Made by a program: the position numbers and the translations under genes. A stretch of 64,000 nt of DNA from Baylisascaris procyonis. Taxonomy: Eukaryota; Nematoda; Chromadorea; Rhabditida; Ascarididae. Shown here in pieces: positions 1 through 13,740 of the stretch. A model generated the notes under the pieces. It was given only the letters and a program-made list of their open reading frames with translations. It was not told where the DNA came from and searched no databases. The stretch is taken from the NCBI GenBank assembly GCA_037389465.1, contig JAZARR010000213.1:4074501-4138500 (forward strand), given 5' to 3'. Numbering within the stretch: position 1 is the first letter of the stretch; every line of letters starts with the position of its first letter.

Positions 1-3000
1 TCTTTTCCTTACTGGTAGCCTCTATAAATTTTGAATTTCCCTCCTCAATTTATATATTTGCATTTGATCCGTTATAGGCCGGGGACTACTTTTATTCGTT
101 AAGAATTGATCTGGAAAAAAAACTATCGAGTATTTGATTATAAAGAAGGCATAGCGGACCAAAAGTTCGGGAGAGGATTGAAAAGCTCCACCCTTAATTG
201 AAATCGAATAATGGAAGACGAACGTAGAATCAAATGGATATATATATATATACTACTACTAAGCTTCCGAGGGGGCTCACACTTCAATTTGCAGTTATAT
301 CTGGACGGGCTTATAGTCGTGATCTTAGAGCACAAAGTTTTCAACACCCTCTATGCACATGAATTGTAGGGAATGTGGAGAATCAGTTTAGCTGCGTTGA
401 AACGAAATTTAGAGGGCAGAATATATGATGTATTGGGCGAAATTATAAGGCATCAAATATTAGATGGTGATGCTACATAAATGCTTGCACTGAAACAATC
501 AATCAAAATACTTCCGGCGACGAGTAAAACCTAATCATTAGGAATAAGTTAGGTATGTAGATAGTGCTTTATAATAAGTAATTAAACCAAATTATAAACG
601 AGATAATTTTAATTGATGAAAGCAGAAAAGGTTTGGAATGCATTTGAAAGAAAACGCAAGAATAGTCTCTAAAAAATCTAACGTGATACATCAGAAATGA
701 GAGGGAGACAACGAAAAGAAAAAATGTTGACGACAATGGTGTCTTAACAGCAATATTATTAAGATTCTTCTTAACCTTTCCGGTAGCCATTGTTACTTTT
801 CAACTTCATTCACGGGAAAAACCGAAATTAGATGAACGTACAAAAAACTATGATGGAAAGCTACTGACAAGATAGAATAATATTTAAAAAAAAGATGATC
901 CCAAGATTATCCTCAAGATAGATGAACGTTGTAGCACCAGATAGGCAATATTTTTTTACTAAACTTATCGCTGAAAAAATTACATAAATACCAACTTAAA
1001 AGTATATAATCAATCAATTCGTTGAAGAATCCGGCAAATTTCGTACTTATTGGGGAATAGCAAAACCATTAGGAATAACAAAGAAACGAGACCTATAACC
1101 GATCAATCAATTATTTGTCGATTTGTTGCAAATTACAAAAAACTTCATGCCTATCACAAAAACTAGCATCTCCAGTCCATTTTAGTTTCATATGTCGTAT
1201 TAAAAAAGGATATATTATTGATTGCTTTTTTTGTAAACCTTTTTCATCAACAGAAAAAAAAAAACGCTTGAAAGAGGAGATGTTCAACAATACCGATATG
1301 TCAATGTGTTACTGAGGAAGCATTAATATATCATTGGCATTTTTGTCAAATTCGGTATGCATGAAAATGGAACGTAAGTTCGGAAAAAAAAACAACAAAT
1401 AATCGCAGTATTTTGTTCTCGAATGAAATTTTGTTGAAGCGCTAAAGAATTTCCATTTGAAGTAATTTTTGCTCCTTAATTGACGATTTATTCATCTCCT
1501 TTATCTGTTTCGAAGTGAAGTTATCGTTTTTTTTTTTTTTTTTTATAAAATTGTCGGCTAGAAGCATTCGTTGTAACTCAAATATGTCATAAATAAATCT
1601 GAAATGATATCATACATTCTTTTGCAGCAATCTTGTGCGAGGAGTAAAGCGACCATTTGGTCTTCTATTATCTGAAATGAGACTATTAGTTTTCTTTATT
1701 AATCTTCAGAATTATGCAATTTCTATAGAAAATCAAAGCATTTATTATATCAGCAACCGTGATTTTATTCCTTCTAAAATTCCGAATAAAGATGAACAAA
1801 AGATTTAAAATATGAGGATTTTTTTCCCGATTTGCCCACATTATTGTTTTACTACGGAGGAAACATCAACTGAATGGCGCATAATCTCTTCTAAACAAGC
1901 CTGATGAATTCGGAATTCCCTATGATGTGTATCTACTCCAAAACAGTCGCTTTTGAGCATGAACTTTCCGGAGGGAAACTTAGAAGCCATAAAAAGAGGC
2001 ATTCCATTGAATAGAAGCCCCATTCGATGCGAACCTCTCTCGATAGGGGCTTATGTTTCACAGTCTTTCATGCGCCAATCGAAAAAGAACTCCCAACTCT
2101 CCGATACACCACGCAATATTAGTGAGGAGTAATTTAACATACACTACGCACACAAATACCATATCATTCAAAAAAAGAAGCCTATCTAAACGAGATAATT
2201 GAGGTAGGTTCACGGAGAGAAAAAACACAAACCTGCTCCTTCAATAGAAGCTCGTCTACTATGGAAGCTACTTCTATAGCAGTGCAGAAAACTAAACCTT
2301 TGAGATTCTGCTCTATTGAATATGGTTGAAGGAAATTAATGCGTGCAGAATGAGGGTGTTTACTGCAAAGATGGTACAGGTGAGATGCGAAATCTGTTAG
2401 AGACTGCTGACTGTGCTTCGTATAACTTTAGGAACTGATTACTTTGCAGTACAAAAGTCGATCTCTATATACATGAAAAAAAAAAAACTAAATAGAAAGG
2501 CAAAAACTAAAGAAAAAAGATAGAAATTTTATCAGTTTTGCAAAACTGATGAAGGCGCTTGATTCACCTCTTGTGCAATAAAACCAACTTTATCATATAC
2601 TAAGTTCATATGAAAATAGTGGTAATTTTATCGGCATTTATAAGCAGTATTTTATGGATAGTATTTTGGAGAAATAAAAATCGCATAATAGAGACGCGTT
2701 CTTCGATCGTCTATTACGATTTATGTGGTTTTCACGAAGCGAGGAGACGAGAATCATCAGAGGTAAGAAACTGAATTTTTTTGATTTTCTTCATTCGATT
2801 CGATCAAGCTCATTGCAAAATGCATAAAACTGGTTTTTGTTGGGTTATACCATTACCCTCCCCTCTTTCTCTCAGATGGCGCTCTCCCAGATTAAATATC
2901 ACTCATTCCAAAAATCGCCACAATATTTGGCAAAGGAAAGCTAGGTGCGATGAATATGCAATATATAATAAGTAAAATGATAAACCGATAAATGTTAAGC

Positions 3001-6000
3001 AGCAGTATTCGAATATAGAGAAAGTTGTCTTGAAAAGATTTAAGTGAAGTTCGTTCACAGGAAAGGAAAGGGAAAGGCAAAGGACATACGACTACTGCAT
3101 TTTTTATACAGATCGAAGTATATTGTAAAGGTGAAATTTTAGTATATGTCATCCAGTTTTCGACATTTAAAAGTCGTACTTTGCCAGAGCTGTAAACTAT
3201 TAGAAATATAATTTACAACATGACCACATCCTCGGTGAAGTAATAGTCTCGCAGGGCAAAGCAGTCTTATAGGCGCTGAGAACAAAATATTGCTTGTTCC
3301 TGTGTTTGATGAGTGATGAATAGAAGAAAACCAATGCAAGAGAATGACGAATATTCTCTTCTCATCAGCATTTCATCTTTCTGTTCTCCTCACTTCATCA
3401 CTTTTCTTCTCCAACTGCTCCTTCCAAGAACAATCTGTGATCATCTGTGGGTGCACTGTGAATAGCATTATCACCTTTTCACTAAGCTTTACAATAATTC
3501 TTGCACTCCTTAGAAGCTATTTGTAGTATTACTCTGCCGTTACGGATAATTATTAAGAGCAATATAGGAAAGCTTGTGCTATATGCGATAAGCACTTCAG
3601 ATATTGCCTAGATATTATTCTTTGGATTCCGATTGATGTGCTATGGTAGCTTATTTTCTCAAAGGCGCACATATTTGAGTGAGCGTGAGTGTCCAGAAAG
3701 CGAAACATCATGGTTTCTAATCCCGTTTGCGAACAACTTTTTTTCGCTCGCTATAAAAAAATACAGCCTATAAAAGTGAAGTACTTGAGCACCGCCTATC
3801 AAAACTATTTTAAAAGAGTACATTGATACAGAGAAGGCCTTCTCGATAAATAACCACAACTGCGAGTCCACACCAAAAAACTTTCAATGTATATAGTATT
3901 ATAGTTGATTAGCACTCGATCCGATTTCATTAGCAAAACGCAGTAATAAATTCTTTATTATTTTTAATATGCACACTTGGATATTCAATCATCTCGTTTA
4001 AAATCAGCCGAATAAACTGTTTAACGAGCGAATGATTTTCTATTCTTCTGTCCTTCAAATGATTGCTTGACAGATGCCAAAATTTTTTGTACGTTATTTG
4101 GTAACAAGTTGTTGTTGATCAATAAGCGCTGCACTCGTCCAAGAAGATAATATCGTCTGATCATTTTTCTTTCCGCGAATTATTCTTACGAAAGTACTTC
4201 CCCACTGAGGAAGAAATTTTTTTTGTATGTAAGATGTCAAAAAAATTTGCTAATAAGAGAGAAATATTTGCGATAATGGAAAGAAACCTATGCCTATTCA
4301 AATAATTTGAATACTGGGAATGTAAAATTAGCAAGTTTCGGTGAGGAATTTAGGAAAACTCATGGCAAAAAAACTTATGAAAGGTGGCATCGAGATTATT
4401 GACCTTTTACTTTCAAGAGATCTGATTTGAATTTGTGTTCAGATTTTATCGCTCATGAGTCCTTTAGAAATTCATAGATCGAGATAGGTGAGCAGTCGAT
4501 GCTTACCTTCTATCCTGCTCTCTAATCTGAGCCTCATAAGCATATTCTTATATCGTTCCCGTATTGGAGGATAATATGCCTTATTCAAAGAGAAGTTTCT
4601 GAAAGGCATCTTTTAATCACATCTCATATTGACATCATAAGTGCAGTCGGCAGGCATATGCGAATTTCTGAACAAGAAAAGTAGCTAAGCGTGACGGCAT
4701 AAGTTGACGGTGAAGGCAAAGTTGAACTTTTAAGGAAGATGATGAGAGAAAAGTGGAAGGAAAAGAGGTGAATTGAAAAGCAAACACTCCGAGGTAAATA
4801 ATACGTTATGTACAGTTTTGTTATTGAACTGATAAGATCAATCGGTTTCATTGAATAACAATAAAAAAGACAAACTTATGCAATAAAGTTTTCTCTTTTT
4901 TTTGCAGCTGATTCAATCCTTCATGCAATTTTTCAATGAAAAATTCATTTATCGAGGAGTGCATTGTACTGTATAATCAACTCCAATAGGCAGCAAATTT
5001 TTGCAAGCTGAAAACACTTTTGAAGCATTCGTTTCGTATATGTGGTTTTGCCCGAAATGGATTACGTTCACGTGCCCTCTATGTAGATGAAAGCGTTCAG
5101 TCGCTTCATTGGTCGTAGTGAAAACTGTCGACTCTTAGTGCTGCAACTATCAAATGCGTTTTAAATATTATTCGCAAAAAGCCTTAAGTTCATAAGATTC
5201 TGCTCACACATCATTTATTTATCATTCTTTTGCAGTAAACTGTTGGCTTTAATAGGCATACTCGCCAAATATGTCACAATGCATTATCTTGCCTTCTAAA
5301 GCCGAGAATTTTCAACCCGAAGAACGAAGAAATAAGAGACAAAATACTGTCACGGTATTATCTACTGAAAATCGTCCCGCTAAGTCTGGGGCGCGTCGTT
5401 GAATTCTCTTCAATGATCACTGAATTCAAAGTACTCTCATTATCAACTCCCTCAAATTTAAGGAGTGTTCATAGCCTCCGGATTTCTTTGCTAGTTGGCC
5501 TATTCCCGAGGCTCGACTGTCTGCGTCATGCACCGATATTATCACTTTAAACGGCGAAATTGTAAATAAAAATAACGATCAAAACAGTCCACCTACGATT
5601 GATTGCAGAAGTCAAACGAAACCAATTTATTATGAAGTGTGAACGTGAAGTAATAAGTATTTAGGAAAAATAATGTCAAAATGCTTGCAGAAGGCATCTA
5701 ATTAATGTAGCATCTCGTTTCGATGTGTTTATTTGCCGAATAATTCGTGAGCCATTCAAATTATTGCAGTCATAATTGACTAACATAGCCGCTCACTTTA
5801 TACGATGGCCTCTTATTTGATCTCATTTCTTTGAGATAGTGAAAATACCATGAAATTTACGCGTCAGTTTTATTCTTTCATAGTCTCAAGTACTCGAAAG
5901 ATGAACTTTTTAGTAAAGAATTTAAAGAATAAATCATTACAGTAGGACAACGCATTATCGGTTGTTCTATCATTGCTTTCTGATATTCAGACAACCGAAT

Positions 6001-6990
6001 GACTGATGAGTTGAAACGTGCAAATGCTTATCTATTTGTTTGCGTGGCACGTGTTTCCACTTTCACAGTACAAATTTGTCGTATTTCACACTCATATCCA
6101 CTTCTATTATAAGAATAAAATTGATCAGGAATATATCGAAAGCTTCTTTAACGCAAACTGTAATCATCCTTGCTTAAATGAGATTGTGGAGGAGAGGGGG
6201 AGGGCAAGTTGCGGGAAATGCCTATCATTTCAACCGCCCTTCTCATTTGGGTATTCATTTCGAACTGCTGAAATATGCAAACAAGCATAAAATCGTTCAT
6301 TCAAATATCGAGTTGCACTAATGAAACACTAGTTTCAATATTTGCATTCGCAACGCGATGGAGCCACTCTAAAGTGTGTTTATTGTAAAATGCGAAAATG
6401 TAAAAGTAAGTGATGGCGAATTGGAAGTAAATTAATCCCAAAATGAGATATTAACGAAATCGTTTTAATGAATAATCCTGCACAGTGAATGAACTTTATT
6501 ATGGATTGCATCATCATAGATCTTTTAATAACAAATAACTCTTCGTGAATATTACACCAAAGAGGCAAAGTAAATATACGAAATCTCTTCCTCTTCTATA
6601 CTCTCACTCTCTCCCTCCTCATTTTTGAATACCGTCGTCACTGCTTCATGCAGTTCGACAATTTGATGCAGCTATTCTGTTATCAAATTTCTTAATGAAT
6701 TCTAGGTGAATTAATTCAAGAGTGACTGTATATATAACACTTTCAGGAAATTTCCACTTCGAAATACAAATGAACGGTTCCTCACTCTCATTTCTTAAAA
6801 GATACTATGAATTGAAGGAATTCCTCAAGCTGTCAATAAAAAAAAAGGATGCGTATGAATTGAAGGAATTTCTCGTCAATAGTAATTAGGCATTGATACG
6901 TCAACAACAGCAATTTCATGCAATCACCCATATCGTTTTGTCATTCATGACGCCCACGGGTCACGTCATCTTTTGAAAGCAACAAATCAC
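1..6990. other. AT-rich region without recognisable genes
   Basis: Homopolymer runs and short ORFs only. Slightly GC-richer patches at about 1.85-2.05 kb and 5.38-5.56 kb (minus) are open for 50-60 codons, the latter containing VHDADSRASGIGQLAKKSGG. A 52-codon plus ORF from 211 starts MEDERRIKWIYIYI. None is supported by homology. Confidence 0.5.
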
Positions 6991-7200
6991 TATGCCCCTA
7001 ATTGTGTTTTCCGCTTCATTTACATTCTCATCCCCCAATCGTTGGAACTTCCCATTTACAATGTCTAATGATATGCATGTAGATTTCGAAATGATTCTGT
7101 TATACTGCTTATTACTCAAACATTTCCATCAACATTCGAGTAAACCCATCAGTGACTCAAGTGAACGTCATCGATATTTTTCGCAATTACCTTTATTTCT

Positions 7201-7268
7201 TACTATATTTTCACCTATATTCACTTACTATATTTCTTACTATATTTCTTACTATATGTTACTATATT
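7201..7268. repeat. 12-bp tandem repeat (TTACTATATTTC)n
   Basis: Three to five imperfect copies of TTACTATATTTC. They lie inside an open plus-strand frame (6992-7351) and give a Tyr-Tyr-Ile-Ser pattern there. Confidence 0.75.
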
Positions 7269-7894
7269 TATTTCACCGTTCTGATGCAAAAAAAGCAAAT
7301 AACTTTTATGTGATTTTGTTAGCTGCTGGAAAGGACGATGCAATGGAGTGATGTTTATGCGTGACGCATGACGCCTCTCATCACAATTTCGTTACGACTC
7401 ATCAAGTTCCATAGAAAATTTTCGCATTAAAAATCACATAAAATTTACAGATAAGATTTCCTGTATTTATCAGTTCAGTCGATTTGAGTTACACTTGTAA
7501 AATCGAGCAGCTCCATTTAGAAAATGAATGATTGCACTCTTCTTCATTGTTACTATATATTTCGATGGCAAGATTGTTCTCATGGGATGCACTGCGAAGA
7601 CGTCTATCAAAACAGCCTATCTGGCGGATTTTTTCGTTGTTCCTCCTTAGCTGGTGCGCTTTCTAGCTGTTTACTTACTCACCAAAGAAAAAATACCCTC
7701 ATTTTGCTCCCACTTAACCTATTGTTTAATAAAAATTCACCATATTTCACAAAAAAATTTATAACTACCGTTTTAATGGGAACGAATTTTATTATGGCAT
7801 AGATTTTTCCCAAATGATTTTGTTGAAATTTTCCATTCCCTTATAAAGTTACACAAAATTTTCATTATTTCTTTGATGCAATATCAGCCCCATA

Positions 7895-8295
7895 ATGTCA
7901 GTTTATATTTATTTCTATATGAGCATTTTTCTTTCTTCAAAAGAAGTTGAAGAAACGCTATTGCATTGTATGATCGGTTGCGTTTATTGTTTCAAATTAG
8001 CGTTGAAGTGCTGTGCACTCATCGAGACGATGCACATCTTCTGTACTATCATGAACAAAAAAAAAGAATTTTATGGTTTGAACATCACGCCACAGTGTTT
8101 GTCGGCGATATATTTCTGTGTATCGTCAGCGAATACTTTATGGCTTCTATGCATATTTTCAGATGTATTTCTTCGCTATTGGCCTACAGCTCTATCAACT
8201 GGCGCAACTGTCCGACGAGCGTTCCAAATTTCCAAACATATGGCTCTGTTTTTGTAATAAGTTTTGTAGAAAAACATTATGAGCATTGTATCTAA
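7895..8295 (+). other. Two long overlapping plus-strand ORFs, possible exon
   Basis: Frames of 120 codons (7895-8257) and 109 codons (7966-8295) overlap. A TTTTCAG acceptor at about 8156-8162 and a GTAATAAG donor-like site at about 8251 could bound an exon of some 89 bases; both frames are open across it. Hydrophobic and Cys-rich; no recognised family. Confidence 0.18.
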
Positions 8296-8300
8296 AATCA

Positions 8301-11300
8301 ATATGCATCTGACACGTCTATTTACATGCTCAAAGACTGTTCAGGAAGCAAAGAATTGAAATAATATTGCCTAAAGTGACTCGCATGTCATTGATATTCC
8401 AATGCTTCAACCACCCTAAAAGTAGTTTCCATGTGCTTTATACTAAGCTTTGATACCGAACGTTGCGTGATTGACTATAATCAGCAAAACATATACTTCT
8501 TCTCATTTTGCAGGCCTATAGAGTAAATATCGTATTTAACCGTTCGGCATACTGAGATTTGCATAAAACGTGTCATACGCTGTTTTCTCAAATACAGCAG
8601 TTTGAGTTCTCAGAAGAAGCTATGCGAACTTGCAAAGTAAATTACATGGAAAAAGAAGATGTTATGCATTGGATTTTGATGAACTTAGATTGCCTACGGT
8701 CAGAAGTATTTGAGTATCATTAATAAGGTGGTTTATAGAAAATTCCATGGCGATATGCCTCAAGTCCTACTGCTGACATGTGTTGCGGCAACTGCAGCGA
8801 TGCGAGAAAAAGCCTTGTGAATAAGATTCACTGAGTCGTCTTCTTCTTTTAGGGTCTAGCCCATTCACGGTTCGTTCTCTATTGGTCGGAACCCTAGTTA
8901 CGTTCTTCTTAACTTAAGCCGCTTTCGAACTCACCTTTTTGATAATTACCTCCTCTCTATCGAGCAAAGTACAACCTCATATGAGCTACTTCGGGCTTCT
9001 TCAACCTGCAGACAGAAGAAATGATAATTCGGCCTTGTCGTTTTAACAGGCATATTCAAATGATTTTAATCTTATTGAAACAATGTTCAACGAATGCTTT
9101 CAAAACGAAGCGTTACCTCTAATCTGTCCAACAGGCAAATAAAGATTTCACTATCCGAGAATACTCGCTTGAGGCATTTAAGCTTCTCCAATTATTTTGT
9201 CTCATATAACCATATTCTTTCATAGCGGCTAAACGGAATATTAACAGCGTTGCTGTTAAATTTGACAGATTTCCTTAGCAGAATAACTGAGAGGATTCAC
9301 TGCTGAGATTCCATCAAAGAGGTCCTTCAGAGGCACACTCGAAAGATACTTTTGAATAGAAGTGAACCAGGCATTTCATTATGCCCTTCAAATTTGGACT
9401 CTAAAAGTGCAAACTATGCCTTCAGTTTCCGAAAGTGCAGACTACCCTAAATTCTAAGAGTGCACTCTAAAAGCATCTCTAGATTCCAAAAGTGCAATTT
9501 ATTTTTCACTTCCTCATGCCTCCTACTAAATTCGTCCACATGCAAAACTTTATCTTATGTCGATAAATTTTGCTCTCTTAGAAACAGAGATTCGTTGTTC
9601 GATTACTGTTTGCAAACGCAACCGCCAGAGTAGTAAATTTGCGTAATGACGCATTTACATTGACTCTGCGGCTGAATTCATTCACAGAGGGCAGCAAATT
9701 CCACTTTTTTAAAAATATGTTGGCAACTGTTAAGACACATACATAACGGATTTTTTGGGAGAGTCGATTGGTTGCAAAGAGAGTCGCTGAAAGTTCCATA
9801 TTCAAGCGATAAAAAAGAGGTCCTTTCCGTTTTCCATATACATGCTTAGCAGACAGTGTTGACTTCAATGATCGGCGTTATTTGTGTACACCTTTTTTTT
9901 TTAAAGCATTGAAGTTAAGAAGCGCGTTTTGTAATTCACAGAAAATATTCACAAAAATTTAAGCCAAATTTTGCTGATGTAAGAGAAGGAGAAATTTTCT
10001 AGGATACCAAGTTTTCGACCTTTAATCAAGTCGCAAAATAACGAATTTTCAGACAGTAATGCATTGATAAATCACTTTCGGCTTTCTCGAGAATACTTGT
10101 AATGATGCTCTGATAAACTTGGTTTCAAAAATTTCAAATAACGCTGCGCATTTTTTGATGTTTTATTGATGATCACGAATTATGTTTGCTGATATTTTGC
10201 AGATATAAGTTATCCCTCCAATATTGTAATTGTCTGATTTTAGACGCTTTCATATATCTTCAGGAATATCGTCAACAAATCGTTAGAATACAGTTAATTT
10301 TTAGAGTATTTACATAATCACTGCAATCTGAGAAGCGCAAGTTTGTATGATGTTGCACTGTCAGCAAACTGGACGACGTTCTGTAATGATAGGGAGTGGG
10401 GCAAGTTGTTGCATTGAGTGGGTCAGGGTCTTTGAAGCGAAGCAGCACCACTTTGTACGGAAAAGCGGGTTGGAACTTGTGCTATAACCTGCACAATTCT
10501 CGTTAATCAAACGCCGTTATCGGCTTGCAGCAAAGAACAAAGAAAAACGACACAACTTACCGCCAAGTTTTCTTTTTGCACACCTGCTCACATCACCACC
10601 TTATTAACAATCAAAAATGCATTGCGTAAGATATTTGCCGATGAGTCTATAGAAGCGGGGTTGTTTTATTTGAAAAAAGTGAACTTATACACAACAATGC
10701 TTGTAAGAGCACTTCACATTTGACTTGAGGTATTGCCACAGCGAAGTGAAGAATGATCTCATCATCTCGAGTAGTTTCTTACTTTTCCTTCCTTGTAACC
10801 ACTCAACCGATTTGTAAATACATTTCAACTCAACGGAAAAATCATGTCCTCCATTGCAAACTGCTAACTTCGGAAAATAGTTCAAGGGCAAGTTGTGGCA
10901 TTTGCATATGCGGATTATTAATGAGGATGGTTTTAGAAAATATAAATTTCACCTATTTAATACAGCATATATATTATTCAGTTATTTTTGTAACAAACAA
11001 AATTGAGAAGACTTGAGGCATTCGCAGATCGCATAGCAAGCAGAACAACATCTTCAATAAGATAAAGAAAAAATATTAACGGATGCTGAGATCAATGAAG
11101 GTAGAGATAATATTTTTTTTTCAGCACAACAAATCATGAATGGTTGAGTTATTGTTAGAAACACCCTTTTATGAGAGAAAAGCAACGCCAAGGATTTCGT
11201 TCAATCCCGTCGTCTACAAGTTGTAGCTGCTTATCATTTCAAAAGCATTTAATGCTGGAGTACTCTCTTGAATAATCCCGTTTCATAAGGTGTACAAACG

Positions 11301-13562
11301 ATCTCTTTGGTTTGCAGCTGCAACGAGCATTACCTCACCTAAAAAAGGGGAATGGTACCGTCATAAATTTGCATTTATAGCCTTCAAAAGGGTATTCTCT
11401 CTCTTCGTCACAGATGTTCAAAAAATGCAAGCAACTATTTCACGACAATGGACATATGATGTGCTAATGTTCTCATTAATGCGGTGTCTATTTAACTAGC
11501 AAATGCCTCTGCCATCTTTCCCATAAAGCACCCCCCTTTATGATTATTAAAACATTGTATTTACGAGGTGAGCGATGCGCACGCAAGTTGATAAAAAACT
11601 CACATTCGGATGCCCTATTTCTCTATTTGTATGACCCATCATTAAAGCGTTTCCAACTTTCGAACAAGGCCATATACTCACACAACGATATGGAGATGGA
11701 CAAGACTTGTATGATTTGCAAATTTCAAAACTCTCCTATACTTGAAAAAAAATGCTGGGGGGAGGCATACTCGTGAGAAATCGGCAGGTGTATAGGTATT
11801 TAAGAAAACGTTCAATTTCCCTTTTTCTGGAGTGTTCTTATGTTTCAAATTTATAAACAATTCCGAGAATTCAGGCCTTTCATTGCTTCATAGAACGAAC
11901 TTAATGCGTATCAATCGATATGAGAGCATATATTTGGAGGATGGAGGGGAACGGAGAAGTTGTCATTTTCGCATTTTCTCAAGACATGTGTGTGTTTTCG
12001 AGAGGGATCGAGAAGGAGTGCGAAAGGGTTTCATGGAGAGAGAAGGGCTCAAAGACAAGGAAATGTGGTAAATAAACGTCATTTTAGATAACGCAAATGC
12101 AACTCTATTGAGGCAGAGATGGTTCAAATGGCCTCAACAATCCAGAGGAAAATAAAACTTTGCTCAGGCGGCGCTTAATGTTTTATGAGCGGCACAATAG
12201 GCTATTTGTAGATGGGTTCATTTTGTCAATTGCTGCGGCACTGTATCAATACTTCACAACTTTTCGCTCCTCTTTTTTTACTTGCCAACCACATTCATTC
12301 ATCAGCTGCCTTCATTTTTCCTCGAATACTTCAGATGTTTTAACCGATCAGCAACTGCAGTGCAAAATGTGGTTGTACTCGATGATGAATAACATCTCCT
12401 GTAACTAGCAAACTAGCATTAATTATAGTAAATGCAGCGGTACGCCAGAGGTACTGACACAATATGCGTTTTTTGTATCGCGCTCATCAACCAACCGGTT
12501 GCACAACTTTTGAAAACAATAAAATGTGATAGCGTGACCAATACAAAATAGGAAATTCAACTAATGAGACTGTGTGCGAATCTTGCGGCATCGTTGTTCT
12601 TGAATTGAATTGCCCAACATGGAATAAAAGGGACAGGTAAAGGAGTTCGACTACTTTTTAAATTTCGACTTCCTCTGTGAAATATAATTGCAAGGCAAGT
12701 AAAATCATGAAGGATAATGCATTGTTGTTTTAATAGAAATTATGAAACTATGAGACGCATTATTCAGAAAACGCCTCTCTTTGCAGAGTATGATGCTCGA
12801 TCAAACTTTATGATTTTGGAGTGATTACAATCAAAATTATAGGATATTGAGCTGCTTTCTGTTAGCAAAGTATAATGGATATTGTAGCATGAAGTGAAAA
12901 CGAGAGTTCATAGCTTCGATCAGGGCTTGATTTACCTCACATAGGTCGCAGTCTGTAGGTAGAAGTCAAGCCAATTCAATTAACCTTTGACTGAAAACTC
13001 GTGAAGCCTTTAATTACCGATTCTCGCCTTTGCAGATGCAATAGAACTGTGCGGAAACTAGAATCTATATTTGGCTGAAAATTAAAAGCTTCATCATCTA
13101 CTGAAGAGGTCGCAAAGTGTTTGAAAGCATTACCAACTTTATCTATCTCCGTTTTATGAAAAAAAGTGTATTTGCTCTCATCTGCAGTGCATACCTTTAG
13201 GGAATTTTTTCGGTTGGACAATTTCTCGATTTTCGATTAGAGACGCACCGGTGACAGATGACTCCCGTTGACTGAAATTTTGAAGAAACACTGGCTTTTA
13301 TGTTGACCTCTTAGGTCACATCTGCTAAATGTTATCGTCCAACACATCAAAATTCATCACATCTGTTGAATGTAAGCTGTGGTTTATAGAAAAAGGTTGC
13401 TTGGCTCAACCTCTATGCAATGAACCTTAATTCATATACGCAGCAATATACATTATATTGGAGCAGTTTTGGGTCATTGCTGCTCATGGATTGTTTCTCT
13501 TTATTATCGTTATGAGGATTTTACCAAAGAAACTGACCAACTTGTTTGGCTGCATTTAACAA
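8301..13562. other. AT-rich region without recognisable genes
   Basis: Scattered short ORFs. Between 9403 and 9496 there are four spaced copies of an AARAGTGCA-like motif. A GC-richer patch at about 10.38-10.48 kb is open in one plus frame. Nothing can be assigned. Confidence 0.5.
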
Positions 13563-13735
13563 CGTATATTTATTTATTTATTTATTTGCTCATTAATTTA
13601 CTCTCATATTTACATTTATATTCTTTTTCATATATGTATTACATATATCATTTATTTATTTATCTATTTATTTGCCCAATTATTTATTTATTTGTTTATT
13701 TATTTGCCTACTTATCTATTTATTAATTTACCTAT
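13563..13735. repeat. Degenerate (TTTA)n microsatellite
   Basis: About 170 bases of TTTA units with interruptions such as TTTGCC and TACATA. The 85-codon Tyr/Leu-rich ORF over it is a product of the repeat. Confidence 0.9.
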
Positions 13736-13740
13736 TTCAT

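Noticed and set aside
13469..13726. 85-codon Tyr/Leu/Ile ORF
   Set aside because: Mostly translation of the (TTTA)n repeat.
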